Below are positions 32,678 to 41,945 of a stretch of 64,000 nucleotides of DNA, one piece after another. The DNA is taken from contig CALFLK010000007.1 in assembly GCA_937880095.1 (NCBI GenBank), positions 62,001 through 126,000 of the forward strand, read 5' to 3'. Source of the DNA: an uncultured Faecalibacterium sp. (GTDB lineage: Bacteria > Bacillota > Clostridia > Oscillospirales > Ruminococcaceae). Numbering within the stretch: position 1 is the stretch's first letter; each line of letters opens with the position of its first letter. The notes under the pieces were generated by a model. The model had not been told where the DNA came from, did not search any database, and saw only the letters and a program-made list of their open reading frames with translations. The translations under genes were made by a program, and so were the position numbers.

Positions 32678-35086
32678 TCAGCGCAGTTCAATGTTCAGCT
32701 TGAACTTCAGATCCTTCAGGATCTTATCCATTGCGCGCTCAACCTGCTCTGCTGCCAGCTCCTTGGTTTCGTCAGCCAGCGTCAGAGAGAATGCCATGCT
32801 CTTCTTGCCTTCGCCCAAGTTTGCGCCGCGGTAGATATCAAACAGCTTGATTTCCTTGACCAGTGCGCTTGCCTTGTGGATGACCTGCTCGATTTCGCCG
32901 CAGCTGACAGCTTCGTCGCAAACCAGAGCCAAGTCACGCTTGACCGGAGCAAAGGGGCTGATGGGCTTGCAGTGGTAATCACGCTGGAACATGCTGGACA
33001 GCAGCTTGTAATCCAACTCTGCCAGATAGATGTTCTGGTTTGCCTTCTGGTCCTTTGCGATTTCCAGCTCAGCGTTGATTTCGTTTGCCAGCTTGCCGAA
33101 CACGCCGATCTTCTGACCATTGCAGGAAACAGAAGCCGTCATGCCAGGATGCAGGTAGCATACCTGATCGCGCTCGTAGGTGAAGGTCAGGTTAAAACCT
33201 GCTGCCATTGCTTCCAGAACACCCTTCATAGTGAAGAAGTCCTCTTCGCTGCCGTACATACCCAGGCACAGAGCTGCACGCTCGTCCGGCTGCTCGGTCA
33301 GGGGCAGGCTGTGCGGGATATATACCTTAGACAGCTCAAACAGACGACCCTCTGCATTGCCCTTCTTCAGGTTCTCCACGATGATGTTCAACATGGAGGG
33401 AGCCATCATGGTACGCATGATGGACAGATGCTCGCTGATGGGGTTCATAATGCGGATCGTCTGACGTGCCGGAGAATCTGCGGGAACGTGCATCTTATCC
33501 AGATCTGCCACAGAGTAGAACGCCATGGTAGATGCTTCGTAGAAGCCCTGACCAGCCAGCAGACGCTTCATCTTCATCTCCTGCTTCTGGTATATATTCA
33601 GACCGCCGTTCGTGACAGTTGCGTGCTTCAGGAAGGTCGGCTCGATATGCTCATAACCGTACTCACGGATGATTTCCTCAGCCAGATCCGGGAAATCCTC
33701 CACGTCATCACGGTAACGAGGAACGCTGACGGTCCAAGTGCCGTTGTTATCGGTCACTTCAAAGTCCAGACGGGTCAGGATGTCCTTCATGGTTTCTTCC
33801 GGCACCTCGATGCCCAGCACGCTGTTGATGCGAGCAGGCGTTGCGGTAACGGTCTTGCGCTCCAGAGAAGCACCGTTGGAACAATCAAAGTTGGTGGGCG
33901 TAATATCGCCGCAATCCAGCTCCTGAATCAGGTGCAGTGCGCGCTTCAGACCCAGCTCAGTGCTGTACTGATCCACGCCCTTTTCGTAACGGAAGGAAGA
34001 GTCACTGTTCTGACCCAGCGCACGGCTGGTCTTACGAACGCTGTCGCGCGCAAAGGTTGCGCACTCAAACAGCAGCTCGGTGGTGTCGTCCTGAATACCG
34101 CTGTGCAGACCACCCATGATACCTGCCAGAGCAACCGGCTTGTGGGTATCGCAGATGACCAGATTGTTCTCGTTCAGCTTGAACTCTTTCTCGTCCAAGG
34201 TAACGATGGTTTCACCGGGCTTTGCACGACGCACGCAAATGCTGCGATCGTCCACATGATTCAGGTCAAATGCGTGCATAGGCTGACCGATTTCCAGCAG
34301 GGTGTGGTTGGTGATATCCACCACATTGTTGATGCTGCGCAGACCCAGCAGTGCCAGATGACGCTTCATCCAGCGAGGAGACTCGCCAATACGGATGTTA
34401 CGCACAAAGTGTGCCAGATAACGAGGGCACAGGTCGGGGGTTTCCACACGGACAGAAATGGAATCGTCCGGCTCAGCGGTACAGGTGTAATCCGTTGCCG
34501 GCATCTTCAAAGGCTTGTTCAGCAGTGCAGCGACCTCGCGTGCCATGCCCAGAACAGACTGGCAGTCCGGGCGGTTTGCGGTAACATCAATGTCAAAGAT
34601 GTAGTCGTTCAGACCCACAACGTCCTGAATCGGGGTACCTGCTACGGTATCCTGAGGCAGATCCAGCAGACCGTTTACCTCGCTGCCGGGGTACAGATCA
34701 TCGTTCAGACCCAGCTCAACACCGGAGCACAGCATGCCGTTGGACTGCACACCCTGCAGCTTACGACCCTTGATCTTGATGCCGCCGGGCAGTGTAGAGC
34801 CGTCCAGTGCAGCGGGGGTGTGCATACCAACATACACATTGGATGCACCGGTAGAAATCTGAATATCATGGCCGTACTCGCCGCAATCCACCCTACAGAT
34901 GTGCAGATGGGTGCCCTCCTGGGGGACAGCCTCGGTCACAACGCCAACGACAACCTTATCGATGCCGCCAGCCATGTCGATCAGTTCTTCTACCTCGAAG
35001 CCGCAGGAGAACAAGCGCTCTTCCAGCTCCTGTGCGGTAATATCAATATCAACGTATTCTTTCAGCCAACTGAATGGTACTTTCAT
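32678..35086 (-). CDS. pheT: phenylalanyl-tRNA synthetase beta subunit
   Basis: 802 aa. Starts MKVPFSWLKEYVDI; contains the tRNA-binding EMAP/OB domain (about 40-150), B3/B4 editing domain (about 210-390), B5, the inactive synthetase core and the C-terminal anticodon-binding FDX-ACB domain (PISPFAPVKRDLALVCDE). With PheS it forms the alpha2-beta2 enzyme that charges tRNA-Phe. It is 15 bases after pheS in one T-box-controlled operon. Confidence 0.97.
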   Translation of the reverse strand: MKVPFSWLKEYVDIDITAQELEERLFSCGFEVEELIDMAGGIDKVVVGVVTEAVPQEGTHLHICRVDCGEYGHDIQISTGASNVYVGMHTPAALDGSTLPGGIKIKGRKLQGVQSNGMLCSGVELGLNDDLYPGSEVNGLLDLPQDTVAGTPIQDVVGLNDYIFDIDVTANRPDCQSVLGMAREVAALLNKPLKMPATDYTCTAEPDDSISVRVETPDLCPRYLAHFVRNIRIGESPRWMKRHLALLGLRSINNVVDITNHTLLEIGQPMHAFDLNHVDDRSICVRRAKPGETIVTLDEKEFKLNENNLVICDTHKPVALAGIMGGLHSGIQDDTTELLFECATFARDSVRKTSRALGQNSDSSFRYEKGVDQYSTELGLKRALHLIQELDCGDITPTNFDCSNGASLERKTVTATPARINSVLGIEVPEETMKDILTRLDFEVTDNNGTWTVSVPRYRDDVEDFPDLAEEIIREYGYEHIEPTFLKHATVTNGGLNIYQKQEMKMKRLLAGQGFYEASTMAFYSVADLDKMHVPADSPARQTIRIMNPISEHLSIMRTMMAPSMLNIIVENLKKGNAEGRLFELSKVYIPHSLPLTEQPDERAALCLGMYGSEEDFFTMKGVLEAMAAGFNLTFTYERDQVCYLHPGMTASVSCNGQKIGVFGKLANEINAELEIAKDQKANQNIYLAELDYKLLSSMFQRDYHCKPISPFAPVKRDLALVCDEAVSCGEIEQVIHKASALVKEIKLFDIYRGANLGEGKKSMAFSLTLADETKELAAEQVERAMDKILKDLKFKLNIELR

Positions 35087-35101
35087 GTTCGTAATCCTCC
35101 C

Positions 35102-36124
35102 TTATTCCTGGAACTGCTCGAGGAAGCGCAGGTCGTTTTCGAACAGCAGGCCCATATTATTGATACCGTACTTCAGCATAGCGATACGCTCGATGCCGAT
35201 ACCAAATGCAATACCGGAGTAAACATCCGGATCTACGTTACAGTTCTTCAAAACCTTGCGGTTTACAACACCGCCGCCCAGAACTTCGATCCAACCGGTG
35301 CCCTTGCACAGGCTGCAGCCCTTGCCGCCGCACTCGAAACAGCTTACGTCAACTTCGACGCTGGGCTCAGTGAACGGGAAGAAAGACGGGCGCAGACGGG
35401 TGCGCACTTCCGGTCCGAACAGGTTGCGAACCAGCTCGTTCAGCATACCCTGCAGATCGCACAGCGTAATGCCCTTGTCCACGACCAGACCTTCCATCTG
35501 ATGGAACATAGGGCTGTGGGTTGCGTCAGAGTCCGAACGGAACACACGGCCGGGAATCAGAACCTTCAGGGGCAGTTCGTGCTCATCCATGAAACGTATC
35601 TGACCACCGGAAGTCTGCGTGCGGAGCATCAGCTCATCGCTCAGGTAGAAGGTATCCTGCATATCACGCGCAGGGTGATCCTTCGGCACATTCAGGCGGG
35701 TGAAGTTGTGGTCATCATCCTCGATTTCGGGAGAATCGTACACTTCAAAGCCCATTCCGGCAAAGGAGTCAATGATCTGGTTCTTGACCAGCGTAATCGG
35801 ATGCAATGCACCGATGGGGCGGGTCTTTGCGGGCATCGTAATGTCCACTGCTTCAGCAGCATTGCGAGCAGCCATTGCTTCTGCTTCGATACGCTGTGCA
35901 GCAGCATCATAGCGCTCCTGCACCTGTGCCTTAAAGGTATTGACAATCTTACCTGCTGCGGGGCGATCCTCCGGTGCGACATTACGCATCTGCTTCATCA
36001 GAGAAGGGATCTTGCCGTTTTTGCTCAGATATTCCTGCCAAAAAGCACTCAGGGTTTCTTTGTTGTTGACCTTTGCCAGATCGGTCTCGACCTGAACCGC
36101 CAACTGGTCGATCAGTTTCTGCAT
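35102..36124 (-). CDS. pheS: phenylalanyl-tRNA synthetase alpha subunit
   Basis: 340 aa, ATG with GAAAGGAGAAAAAA before it. An N-terminal coiled coil (1-85) precedes class II catalytic motifs: HPITLVKNQIIDSFAGMGFEV, MQDTFYLSDELMLRTQTSG (motif 2 region), FRSDSDATHSPMFHQMEGLVV and GIAFGIGIERIAMLKYG (motif 3). It forms the catalytic half of PheRS. The T-box leader immediately upstream controls it. Confidence 0.97.
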   Translation of the reverse strand: MQKLIDQLAVQVETDLAKVNNKETLSAFWQEYLSKNGKIPSLMKQMRNVAPEDRPAAGKIVNTFKAQVQERYDAAAQRIEAEAMAARNAAEAVDITMPAKTRPIGALHPITLVKNQIIDSFAGMGFEVYDSPEIEDDDHNFTRLNVPKDHPARDMQDTFYLSDELMLRTQTSGGQIRFMDEHELPLKVLIPGRVFRSDSDATHSPMFHQMEGLVVDKGITLCDLQGMLNELVRNLFGPEVRTRLRPSFFPFTEPSVEVDVSCFECGGKGCSLCKGTGWIEVLGGGVVNRKVLKNCNVDPDVYSGIAFGIGIERIAMLKYGINNMGLLFENDLRFLEQFQE

Positions 36125-36154
36125 TTTTTTCTCCTTTCAAAATCGCAGAGAAAC

Positions 36155-36420
36155 AAAAAAGGCTCCGTCCCCAAAAAGGGACGAAGCCTTGAAAAATCAC
36201 TCCGCGGTACCACCCGAATTTTGTCCGCTGTATTCATGCGCAGACAACACTTGCAGCCGTTAACGACGCCACCCGTCCTGCACTACTGGGTTTTCACCGT
36301 TGGCACAGGCCGCTCAGGAGCGAACTTCGGTGCTGCTGCCTCCGAGAACCCTTTCAGCCGGTGAGGTTCTTCTCTTTGCTGGGTTAGCTGCACTTACTTT
36401 CTCCGTCTATGCGTTTGATT
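36155..36420 (-). promoter_or_regulatory. T-box leader of pheST
   Basis: The minus strand contains the T-box core GGGTGGTACCGCGGA (36201-36215). A terminator hairpin follows at 36159-36190 (AAGGCTTCGTCCC / inverse with wobble, then a TTTTTT run). Stem I fills the upstream part with an AGTAAG loop motif. A TTC at 36346-36348 is a candidate Phe specifier. Uncharged tRNA-Phe should favour the antiterminator and switch on pheST. Confidence 0.88.
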
Positions 36421-36424
36421 CCTA

Positions 36425-36763
36425 TAACGCAAACTATGGTATCATATTTTATGCGGAATGACAAGCACTTCACCGACCTGTTTTTGCTTTTTCTTTGTTT
36501 GTACGCGTACCGACGTCACTTTTCTATATACATTATAGGTATAGTGTTATATTGTAGGCATCTTTTTCTTCTTTCAGAATACAGTTTGAACAAATCTCTT
36601 GTTTATGCTATACTATTGGCAGTGCAAAAAGTACAATTTTTTGTTGTGCTGTATTTTCATCGCGTAATATTCTAGAAATAGATTTTTTATGATCATTTCG
36701 CACAAATTTTACTTAACTTCCTTAAACGATGCGCCGAAAAGTGTTTAGCATGCTTAAAATGAA
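36425..36763. other. AT-rich intergenic region
   Basis: About 340 bases between the divergent pheST leader and the licT operon. No credible gene is present; the pheST promoter must lie in its left part. I see nothing else. Confidence 0.5.
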
Positions 36764-36792
36764 TTGACAATTTATGTTAAGAACGGTATCCT
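36764..36792 (+). promoter_or_regulatory. promoter of the licT-pts operon
   Basis: Consensus TTGACA (36764-36769), 17-base spacer, TATCCT (36787-36792). The start would fall just before the antiterminator target at 36809. Confidence 0.82.
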
Positions 36793-36808
36793 TAGTTCCA
36801 GCAGAAGC

Positions 36809-36896
36809 GGATTGTTACTGTACGGCAGGCAAAACCAGATTTTGCGAAAGGATACCCGCATTGTCGGATGTTTTTTCGGAAAATCTGGTTTTTTGT
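36809..36896 (+). promoter_or_regulatory. LicT-type RAT antiterminator and overlapping terminator
   Basis: 36809-36836 reads GGATTGTTACTG-TACGG-CAGGCAAAACC, essentially the BglG/LicT ribonucleic antiterminator consensus. Its last bases are also the left arm (AAAACCAGATTTT, 36831-36843) of a terminator whose right arm and T-run lie at 36880-36896. LicT binding to the RAT would prevent that hairpin and let transcription enter licT and the pts genes. Confidence 0.92.
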
Positions 36897-36912
36897 TTCC
36901 ATGGAGGATTCT

Positions 36913-37752
36913 ATGCTTGTCAACAAAGCCATCAACAATAATATTGTAAGTTGTCTGGATGATTCTGGGCGCGAACTCATTGTGATGGGGCGCGGTCTTG
37001 GCTTTCAATGCAAGCCCGGCACTCCCCTTCGTGCTGATTTGGTGGAAAAGGTCTTTCACTTAGAAGATCCCCAACAGGCTGACCGATTCAAAAGTCTGGT
37101 GCGCAATCTGCCCCCAGCCTATCTGAATCTTTGCACACGCATTATTGATTATGCAGACGAAGTGTTAAATGTTCCTTTGCAGGAAATCATTTACCTGACC
37201 CTGACCGATCATCTTAGCTTTGCCATTGAACGGCAAAAGAAAGGCATCAGCTTTCATAATTCGTTAGAATATGAGGTTCGTACCTTTTATCCGCGTGAGT
37301 ATGCCGTTGGTCGCCATGCATTGACCATGATTCGGGAGGAGCTCGACGTAACATTGCCGGAAGATGAAGCCGCCAGCATTGCACTGCACTTCATCAATGC
37401 CGAATGCGATGTGTCCTTGCAGGATACCCTGCGCTGCACACAGACGCTGCATGACATTCTGGATTTACTGACAACATTCCCGCAGTTAAATCTGCAGCCG
37501 GGGAATCCTTATTATGATGAGCTAGCTGTCCTTTTGAAATTTCTGGTACAGCGCAGCTTCTCCGAGCCGATCCCCACTGTATCAGACCCAGTCTTAGTCG
37601 ATGTGATTCGACAGCACTGTCCCCAATCTTTCGAGATTGCACAGCGCATTATACAATATTTAGGAAAAACCCGCGGGCATCCGATTCCGGATGAAGAGGC
37701 TGCCTGTCTGGCGATTCATATACGGCGTATCGCAAACGCCGCAAGCAAGTAA
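36913..37752 (+). CDS. licT: BglG/LicT-family transcriptional antiterminator
   Basis: 279 aa from the ATG at 36913 (ATGGAGGATTCT before it). The N-terminal CAT RNA-binding domain (MLVNKAINNNIVSCLDDSGRELIVMGRGLGF) is followed by PRD1 (about 65-170, with DHLSFAIERQKKG) and PRD2 (about 175-279, with HIRR). The PRDs carry the histidines phosphorylated by the PTS, which set RNA-binding activity. It lies immediately after its own RAT site, so it controls itself together with crr, ptsI, ptsH and ptsG. By its regulated transporter it acts like GlcT. Confidence 0.93.
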   Translation: MLVNKAINNNIVSCLDDSGRELIVMGRGLGFQCKPGTPLRADLVEKVFHLEDPQQADRFKSLVRNLPPAYLNLCTRIIDYADEVLNVPLQEIIYLTLTDHLSFAIERQKKGISFHNSLEYEVRTFYPREYAVGRHALTMIREELDVTLPEDEAASIALHFINAECDVSLQDTLRCTQTLHDILDLLTTFPQLNLQPGNPYYDELAVLLKFLVQRSFSEPIPTVSDPVLVDVIRQHCPQSFEIAQRIIQYLGKTRGHPIPDEEAACLAIHIRRIANAASK

Positions 37753-37793
37753 ACCATTTTTCAGAGACAAACAAAAGAAAGCAGGTACACATT

Positions 37794-38279
37794 ATGGGTT
37801 TTTTGGATAAGTTGTTCGGCAAGTCCGAACTGGAGATCGGCGCTCCGGTTGCAGGTAAGGCTGTTCCTGTAAAGGAAGTCAGCGACCCCACCTTTGGCGA
37901 AGAAATCATGGGTAAGGGCATCGCAATTCGTCCTACTGGCAATCAGATCGTTGCTCCCTGCGACTGCACTGTTGACCTGGCTTTCGATACCGGCCACGCT
38001 GTCAGCTTGGTTTCTGATTTCGGTGCTGAGATTCTGATCCACGTTGGTCTGGAAACTGTCAGCCTGAAGGGTGAGCACTTCTCCGTTAAGGTTAAGAACG
38101 GCGATAAGGTCAAGAAGGGCGATGTTCTGATCGAGTTTGACCGCGAGGCAATCGCAGCAGCAGGCTTCGATACCATCACCCCCATCGTTGTCTGCAACAG
38201 CAGCGACTATGCAACCTTCAACACTTATGTTGATAAAGATGTTAACCCCGGTGACAAGATCATCGGCTTGAAGAAGTAA
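37794..38279 (+). CDS. crr: PTS glucose-type IIA component
   Basis: 161 aa. It has the IIA-Glc fold: IGAPVAGKAVPVKEVSDPTFGEEIMGKGIAI, the phosphorylated His in ILIHVGLETV and the second active-site His in FDTGHAVSL. It takes phosphate from HPr and passes it to the IIB domain of the IICB protein at the end of the operon. It is 41 bases after licT. Confidence 0.95.
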   Translation: MGFLDKLFGKSELEIGAPVAGKAVPVKEVSDPTFGEEIMGKGIAIRPTGNQIVAPCDCTVDLAFDTGHAVSLVSDFGAEILIHVGLETVSLKGEHFSVKVKNGDKVKKGDVLIEFDREAIAAAGFDTITPIVVCNSSDYATFNTYVDKDVNPGDKIIGLKK

Positions 38280-38312
38280 AACCACAAACCATAGCAGAAA
38301 GGACATGTTAGC

Positions 38313-39929
38313 ATGAAACAGGGTACCGGACGTCCCGCTTTCTCTGGCGTAGCCATCGGACCGGCGTATGTATATCGCAAGGAATCGAATCAACTGCCCA
38401 CCTCTTGCGGCGATCCCGCAGCAGAACAGCAGAAATTCGATGAGGCTTGCCAGATTGCCAGCGAGCAGTTGGGCGAATTGGCCGAAAAGACCCGCCGCGA
38501 TTTGGGCGACGAGCAGGCTCAAATTATGGAAGTTCAGCAGCTAATGCTGTCCGACTTGGACTTTCTGGACAGCGTCGCCGACATGATTCGTGCCGGTGCA
38601 AGCGCAGCTCAGGCTACGCAGGACAGCGGTGATTCCTTCAGTGCTGCATTCGCCGCAATGGACGATGAATACATGAAGGCACGCAGCGTAGATATTAAAG
38701 ATGCTTCTCAGCGTGTTGTAACCATTCTGTGCGGTGGTAAAACCGGTTTTACCATGGACAAGCCCGGTATCCTGGTGGCAGAAGATCTAACCCCAAGCGA
38801 AACCGTACAGTTGCCCAAGGATAAGATTCTGGCTTTTGTGACCCGTCAGGGTTCCTCCAACAGCCACACCGCTATTCTTGCTCGTATCATGAACATCCCC
38901 TCTCTGGTGCAGACCCAGATTACTCTGGATGACACCATTGACGGCAAGATGATGATCGTGGATGGCTTTGAAGGCACTTATTATGTTGAGCCCGATGAAG
39001 CTACCATGACCGCTATGCAGGAAAAGCAGAAGACTGCAAGCGAGTACCGTCAGGCACTGGAGAAGTTCCGCGGCAAGGAAAGCATCACCAAGAAGGGTCG
39101 CAAGATCAATGTTTACGCAAACATTGGCAACCCGGAAGATGCTAAGATCGCTATGAAGGGCGACGCTGAAGGCATTGGTCTGATGCGCAGCGAATTTTTG
39201 TATCTGGGCCGTGAAACCTTCCCCACCGAAGAAGAGCTGTTTCAGGCATACAAGACCGTGGTTGAAACCATGCAGGGTCGTCGCGTAGTCATTCGTACGC
39301 TGGATATCGGTGCTGACAAGCAGGTTGATTACTTTGGTCTGGAAAAGGAAGAGAATCCCGCTCTGGGCTACCGCGGCATCCGTATCTGCCTGACGCAGGA
39401 AGAAATCTTCCGTCCGCAGATGCGTGCTGTTTACCGCGCAAGTGCATTTGGTCCTGTCAGCGTAATGTTCCCCATGATTACTTCTGTGTGGGAAGTACGC
39501 AAGATCAAAGAGTTCTGCGCAACCATTCGTGCAGAATTGACTGCTGAAGGCATCGCCTTTGGTGAAGTTGAACTGGGCATCATGGTGGAAACCCCTGCTG
39601 CCGCTGTGATCAGCGATCAGCTTGCTCAGGAAGCAGATTTCTTCAGTGTTGGCACCAACGATCTGACCCAGTACACGCTGGCTATCGATCGTCAGAATGC
39701 TAAGCTGGACGATTTCTATGATGCACACCACCCCGCAGTTCTGGCTCTGCTGGAGCTGATTGCCAAGAACGCACATGCCGCTGGCATCTGGTGCGGTATC
39801 TGCGGCGAGCTGGGTGCTGATTTGACCTTGACGGAAGAATTTATCCGTATGGGCTATGACGAACTTTCCGTATCTCCCGGACGTGTTCTGGAGCTGCGAA
39901 AGAAAATTTGCGAAAGCGAGGAAGGCTAA
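38313..39929 (+). CDS. ptsI: PTS enzyme I (PEP-protein phosphotransferase)
   Basis: 538 aa; usual length is about 570, and the N-terminus is slightly short. The phosphohistidine lies in TRQGSSNSHTAILAR (SHTAI, usually SHSAI). GDAEGIGLMRSEFLYLGR and the C-terminal PEP-binding residues (FFSVGTNDLTQYTLAIDR, GICGELGAD) follow. It autophosphorylates from PEP and donates to HPr. Genes 5' and 3' are crr and ptsH. Confidence 0.96.
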   Translation: MKQGTGRPAFSGVAIGPAYVYRKESNQLPTSCGDPAAEQQKFDEACQIASEQLGELAEKTRRDLGDEQAQIMEVQQLMLSDLDFLDSVADMIRAGASAAQATQDSGDSFSAAFAAMDDEYMKARSVDIKDASQRVVTILCGGKTGFTMDKPGILVAEDLTPSETVQLPKDKILAFVTRQGSSNSHTAILARIMNIPSLVQTQITLDDTIDGKMMIVDGFEGTYYVEPDEATMTAMQEKQKTASEYRQALEKFRGKESITKKGRKINVYANIGNPEDAKIAMKGDAEGIGLMRSEFLYLGRETFPTEEELFQAYKTVVETMQGRRVVIRTLDIGADKQVDYFGLEKEENPALGYRGIRICLTQEEIFRPQMRAVYRASAFGPVSVMFPMITSVWEVRKIKEFCATIRAELTAEGIAFGEVELGIMVETPAAAVISDQLAQEADFFSVGTNDLTQYTLAIDRQNAKLDDFYDAHHPAVLALLELIAKNAHAAGIWCGICGELGADLTLTEEFIRMGYDELSVSPGRVLELRKKICESEEG

Positions 39930-39931
39930 TT

Positions 39932-40189
39932 ATGAAGGAGTTCTCTTATGTAATTCAGGACCCGATGGGTCTGCACGCACGTCCCGCTGGTCTGCTGGCT
40001 AAGGCAGCAGCTGGCTATGCTTGTGATGTAAAGCTGACCGTCAACGGCACTACCGTTGATGCAAAGCGTATCATGGGTGTTATGCGTTTGGCAGCTAAGC
40101 AGGGTATGGAAATGACCGTTTCCTGTGAGGGTGCTGATGAAGAAAAGGCTGCAGCAGAGCTGCAGGCTTTCGTTGCTGCAAACCTGTAA
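39932..40189 (+). CDS. ptsH: HPr, phosphocarrier of the PTS, Arg at position 46
   Basis: 85 aa from the ATG at 39932, two bases after the ptsI stop; GAGGAAGG precedes. His15 in MGLHARPAG is the EI-dependent phosphorylation site. The regulatory region reads VDAKRIMGVMRL where Bacillota normally have LKSIMGVMSL: position 46 is Arg, and so is 52. HPr kinase therefore cannot phosphorylate this protein at the usual Ser, and it should not act as the CcpA corepressor. It may be a paralogue dedicated to this operon if the genome has another HPr. Confidence 0.95.
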   Translation: MKEFSYVIQDPMGLHARPAGLLAKAAAGYACDVKLTVNGTTVDAKRIMGVMRLAAKQGMEMTVSCEGADEEKAAAELQAFVAANL

Positions 40190-40213
40190 GCAGCATTTAA
40201 GGTTTCGGCCAAA

Positions 40214-40236
40214 AGACCGTTGTGGGCCGACGGTCT
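40214..40236 (+). other. intercistronic hairpin between ptsH and ptsG
   Basis: 7-bp arms AGACCGT / ACGGTCT with no T-tract, in the 83-base gap. It may be a processing or stability element, or a weak attenuator. Confidence 0.4.
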
Positions 40237-40272
40237 ATGTATAGGCAAAAGAATTAAGGAGGATCAATTCTT

Positions 40273-41748
40273 ATGATGAAATATTTGCAGAAGCTCGGTA
40301 AAGCTTTGATGCTTCCCGTAGCTACCCTGCCCATCTGCGGTATCCTGATGGGTCTGGGCTATGCACTGTGCCCCAGCACCATGCAGGGCGGCGAAGTCGT
40401 CGGCATGCTCCAAATTATCGGTTTCTTCCTGGTTAAGGCAGGCGGCGCTCTGATCGACAACATGGCTCTGCTGTTTGCTATCGGCGTTGCAGTCGGTCTG
40501 GCTGACGACAACGACGGCACTGCTGGTCTGGCTGGTCTGGTTTCTTGGCTGATGATCACCAACCTGCTGAGCGTTGGCGTTGTCACCACCATTGCTCCCG
40601 CTATGATCGCTAACAAGACCAATGAGGTTGCTTTCTCCAAGATTGCTAACCCCTTCATTGGTATCCTGTGCGGCATCATCGGTGCAGTTTGCTACAACAA
40701 GTTCAAGAACACCAAGCTGCCTGACGTTCTGGCATTCTTCTCCGGCAAGCGCTCTGTCGCTATCGTTACCGGCGTTGTTTCCATCGTGGTTGCTGCTGTT
40801 CTGCTGTTCATCTGGCCCATCGTCTTCGGTGGTCTGGTTGCAATCGGCAACGGCATCAAGGGCATGGGCGTCATCGGCGTTGGCCTGTACGCATTCCTGA
40901 ACCGTCTGCTGATTCCTACCGGCCTGCATCACGCTCTGAACAACGTGTTCTGGTTCGATATCATCGGCATGGGCGACCTGACTGCATACTGGAACCCCAC
41001 TTCCGATCTGGCTATGAACGCTGACTGGTCTGTTGGTTCTTACATGGCAGGTTTCTTCCCCTGCATGATGTTCGGTATCGCTGGTGCTGCTCTGGCTATG
41101 GTTCACACCGCTAAGCCCGGCAAGAAGAAGGTTGCTATGGGCCTGGTTGGTTCCGCTGCTGTGTGTGCATTCCTGTGCGGCGTTACCGAGCCGTTCGAGT
41201 TCGCATTCATGTTCCTGGCATTCCCCCTGTACGTTGTTTACTCTGCTCTGTACGGCATTTTCTCTGCAGTCACCGTTGCTCTGGGCTTCCGCGCAGGCTT
41301 CAGCTTCTCCGCTGGCCTGACCGACCTGATCTTCTCCGCATCTCTGCCTGCAGCAGCTAAGACTTGGCTGATCCTGCCCATGGGCGCAGCTGCATTCATC
41401 GTCTTCTACCTGGTCTTCCGTTTCGCTATCGTGAAGTGGGATCTGAAGACTCCCGGCCGTGAGGACGACGAGGAAGGCGAGATGAAGATCGAGCTGGCAA
41501 ACGACGACTACACCACCATGGCTTCCATCATTCTGGAAGGTGTTGGCGGCAAGGACAACCTGGTTTCCATTGACAACTGCATCACTCGCCTGCGTCTGGA
41601 AGTTAAGGATCGTCTGCTGGTTGACGAAAAGAAGATTAAGTCTTCTGGCGCTGCTGGCGTGATCCGTCCGGGCAAGACCTCTGTGCAGGTCATCATCGGA
41701 CCCAAGGTTCAGTTCGTTGCTGACGAATTCAAGAAGCTGGCTAAGTAA
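40273..41748 (+). CDS. ptsG: PTS glucose/GlcNAc-family IICB permease
   Basis: 491 aa, ATG behind AAGGAGGATCAATTCTT. The IIC membrane domain (1-400, about ten helices, including the family motif GVTEPFEFAFMFLAFPLYVVY) is followed by the IIB domain with phosphocysteine in SIDNCITRLRLEVKD. No IIA domain is fused; crr upstream supplies it. It imports and phosphorylates a hexose, glucose or N-acetylglucosamine by family. The RAT site upstream agrees with glucose-type induction. Confidence 0.92.
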   Translation: MMKYLQKLGKALMLPVATLPICGILMGLGYALCPSTMQGGEVVGMLQIIGFFLVKAGGALIDNMALLFAIGVAVGLADDNDGTAGLAGLVSWLMITNLLSVGVVTTIAPAMIANKTNEVAFSKIANPFIGILCGIIGAVCYNKFKNTKLPDVLAFFSGKRSVAIVTGVVSIVVAAVLLFIWPIVFGGLVAIGNGIKGMGVIGVGLYAFLNRLLIPTGLHHALNNVFWFDIIGMGDLTAYWNPTSDLAMNADWSVGSYMAGFFPCMMFGIAGAALAMVHTAKPGKKKVAMGLVGSAAVCAFLCGVTEPFEFAFMFLAFPLYVVYSALYGIFSAVTVALGFRAGFSFSAGLTDLIFSASLPAAAKTWLILPMGAAAFIVFYLVFRFAIVKWDLKTPGREDDEEGEMKIELANDDYTTMASIILEGVGGKDNLVSIDNCITRLRLEVKDRLLVDEKKIKSSGAAGVIRPGKTSVQVIIGPKVQFVADEFKKLAK

Positions 41749-41833
41749 TTTATACTTACTCAATTCTGATTCGAAAGACTTTCGATCCTTTGCAGGTTAC
41801 GGGTTAGGCCCACTGCCCGCATGACTGCATTAT

Positions 41834-41877
41834 AAAAAATCCCCGCTGCGGTGTTAAAACTGTAGCGGGGATTTTTT
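41834..41877 (+). terminator. terminator of the pts operon
   Basis: 14-bp arms AAAAAATCCCCGCT / inverse (41834-41847, 41864-41877) ending in TTTTTTATAT. Confidence 0.9.
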
Positions 41878-41904
41878 ATATCTGTTCTTCCCTATCCAAT
41901 CAAA

Positions 41905-41937
41905 AAAAGCGGTGTGTATCTGATACACACCGCTTTT
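41905..41937 (-). terminator. terminator of the 41946 gene
   Basis: 16-bp arms around a single base (41905-41920, 41922-41937), 9 bases after the minus-strand stop, with A-rich DNA on the left giving a U-tract. Confidence 0.85.
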
Positions 41938-41945
41938 CTTTCTTC

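Noticed and set aside
32669..36364. A 1231-codon open frame on the plus strand opposite pheT and pheS
   Set aside because: It lies antisense to two clear housekeeping genes, has low-complexity His/Gln/Val-rich content and no ribosome site. It is a codon-bias artefact. The same holds for long frames opposite pyk, htpG, ptsG, ygiQ, ftsK, msmX and the nucleotidyltransferase gene.
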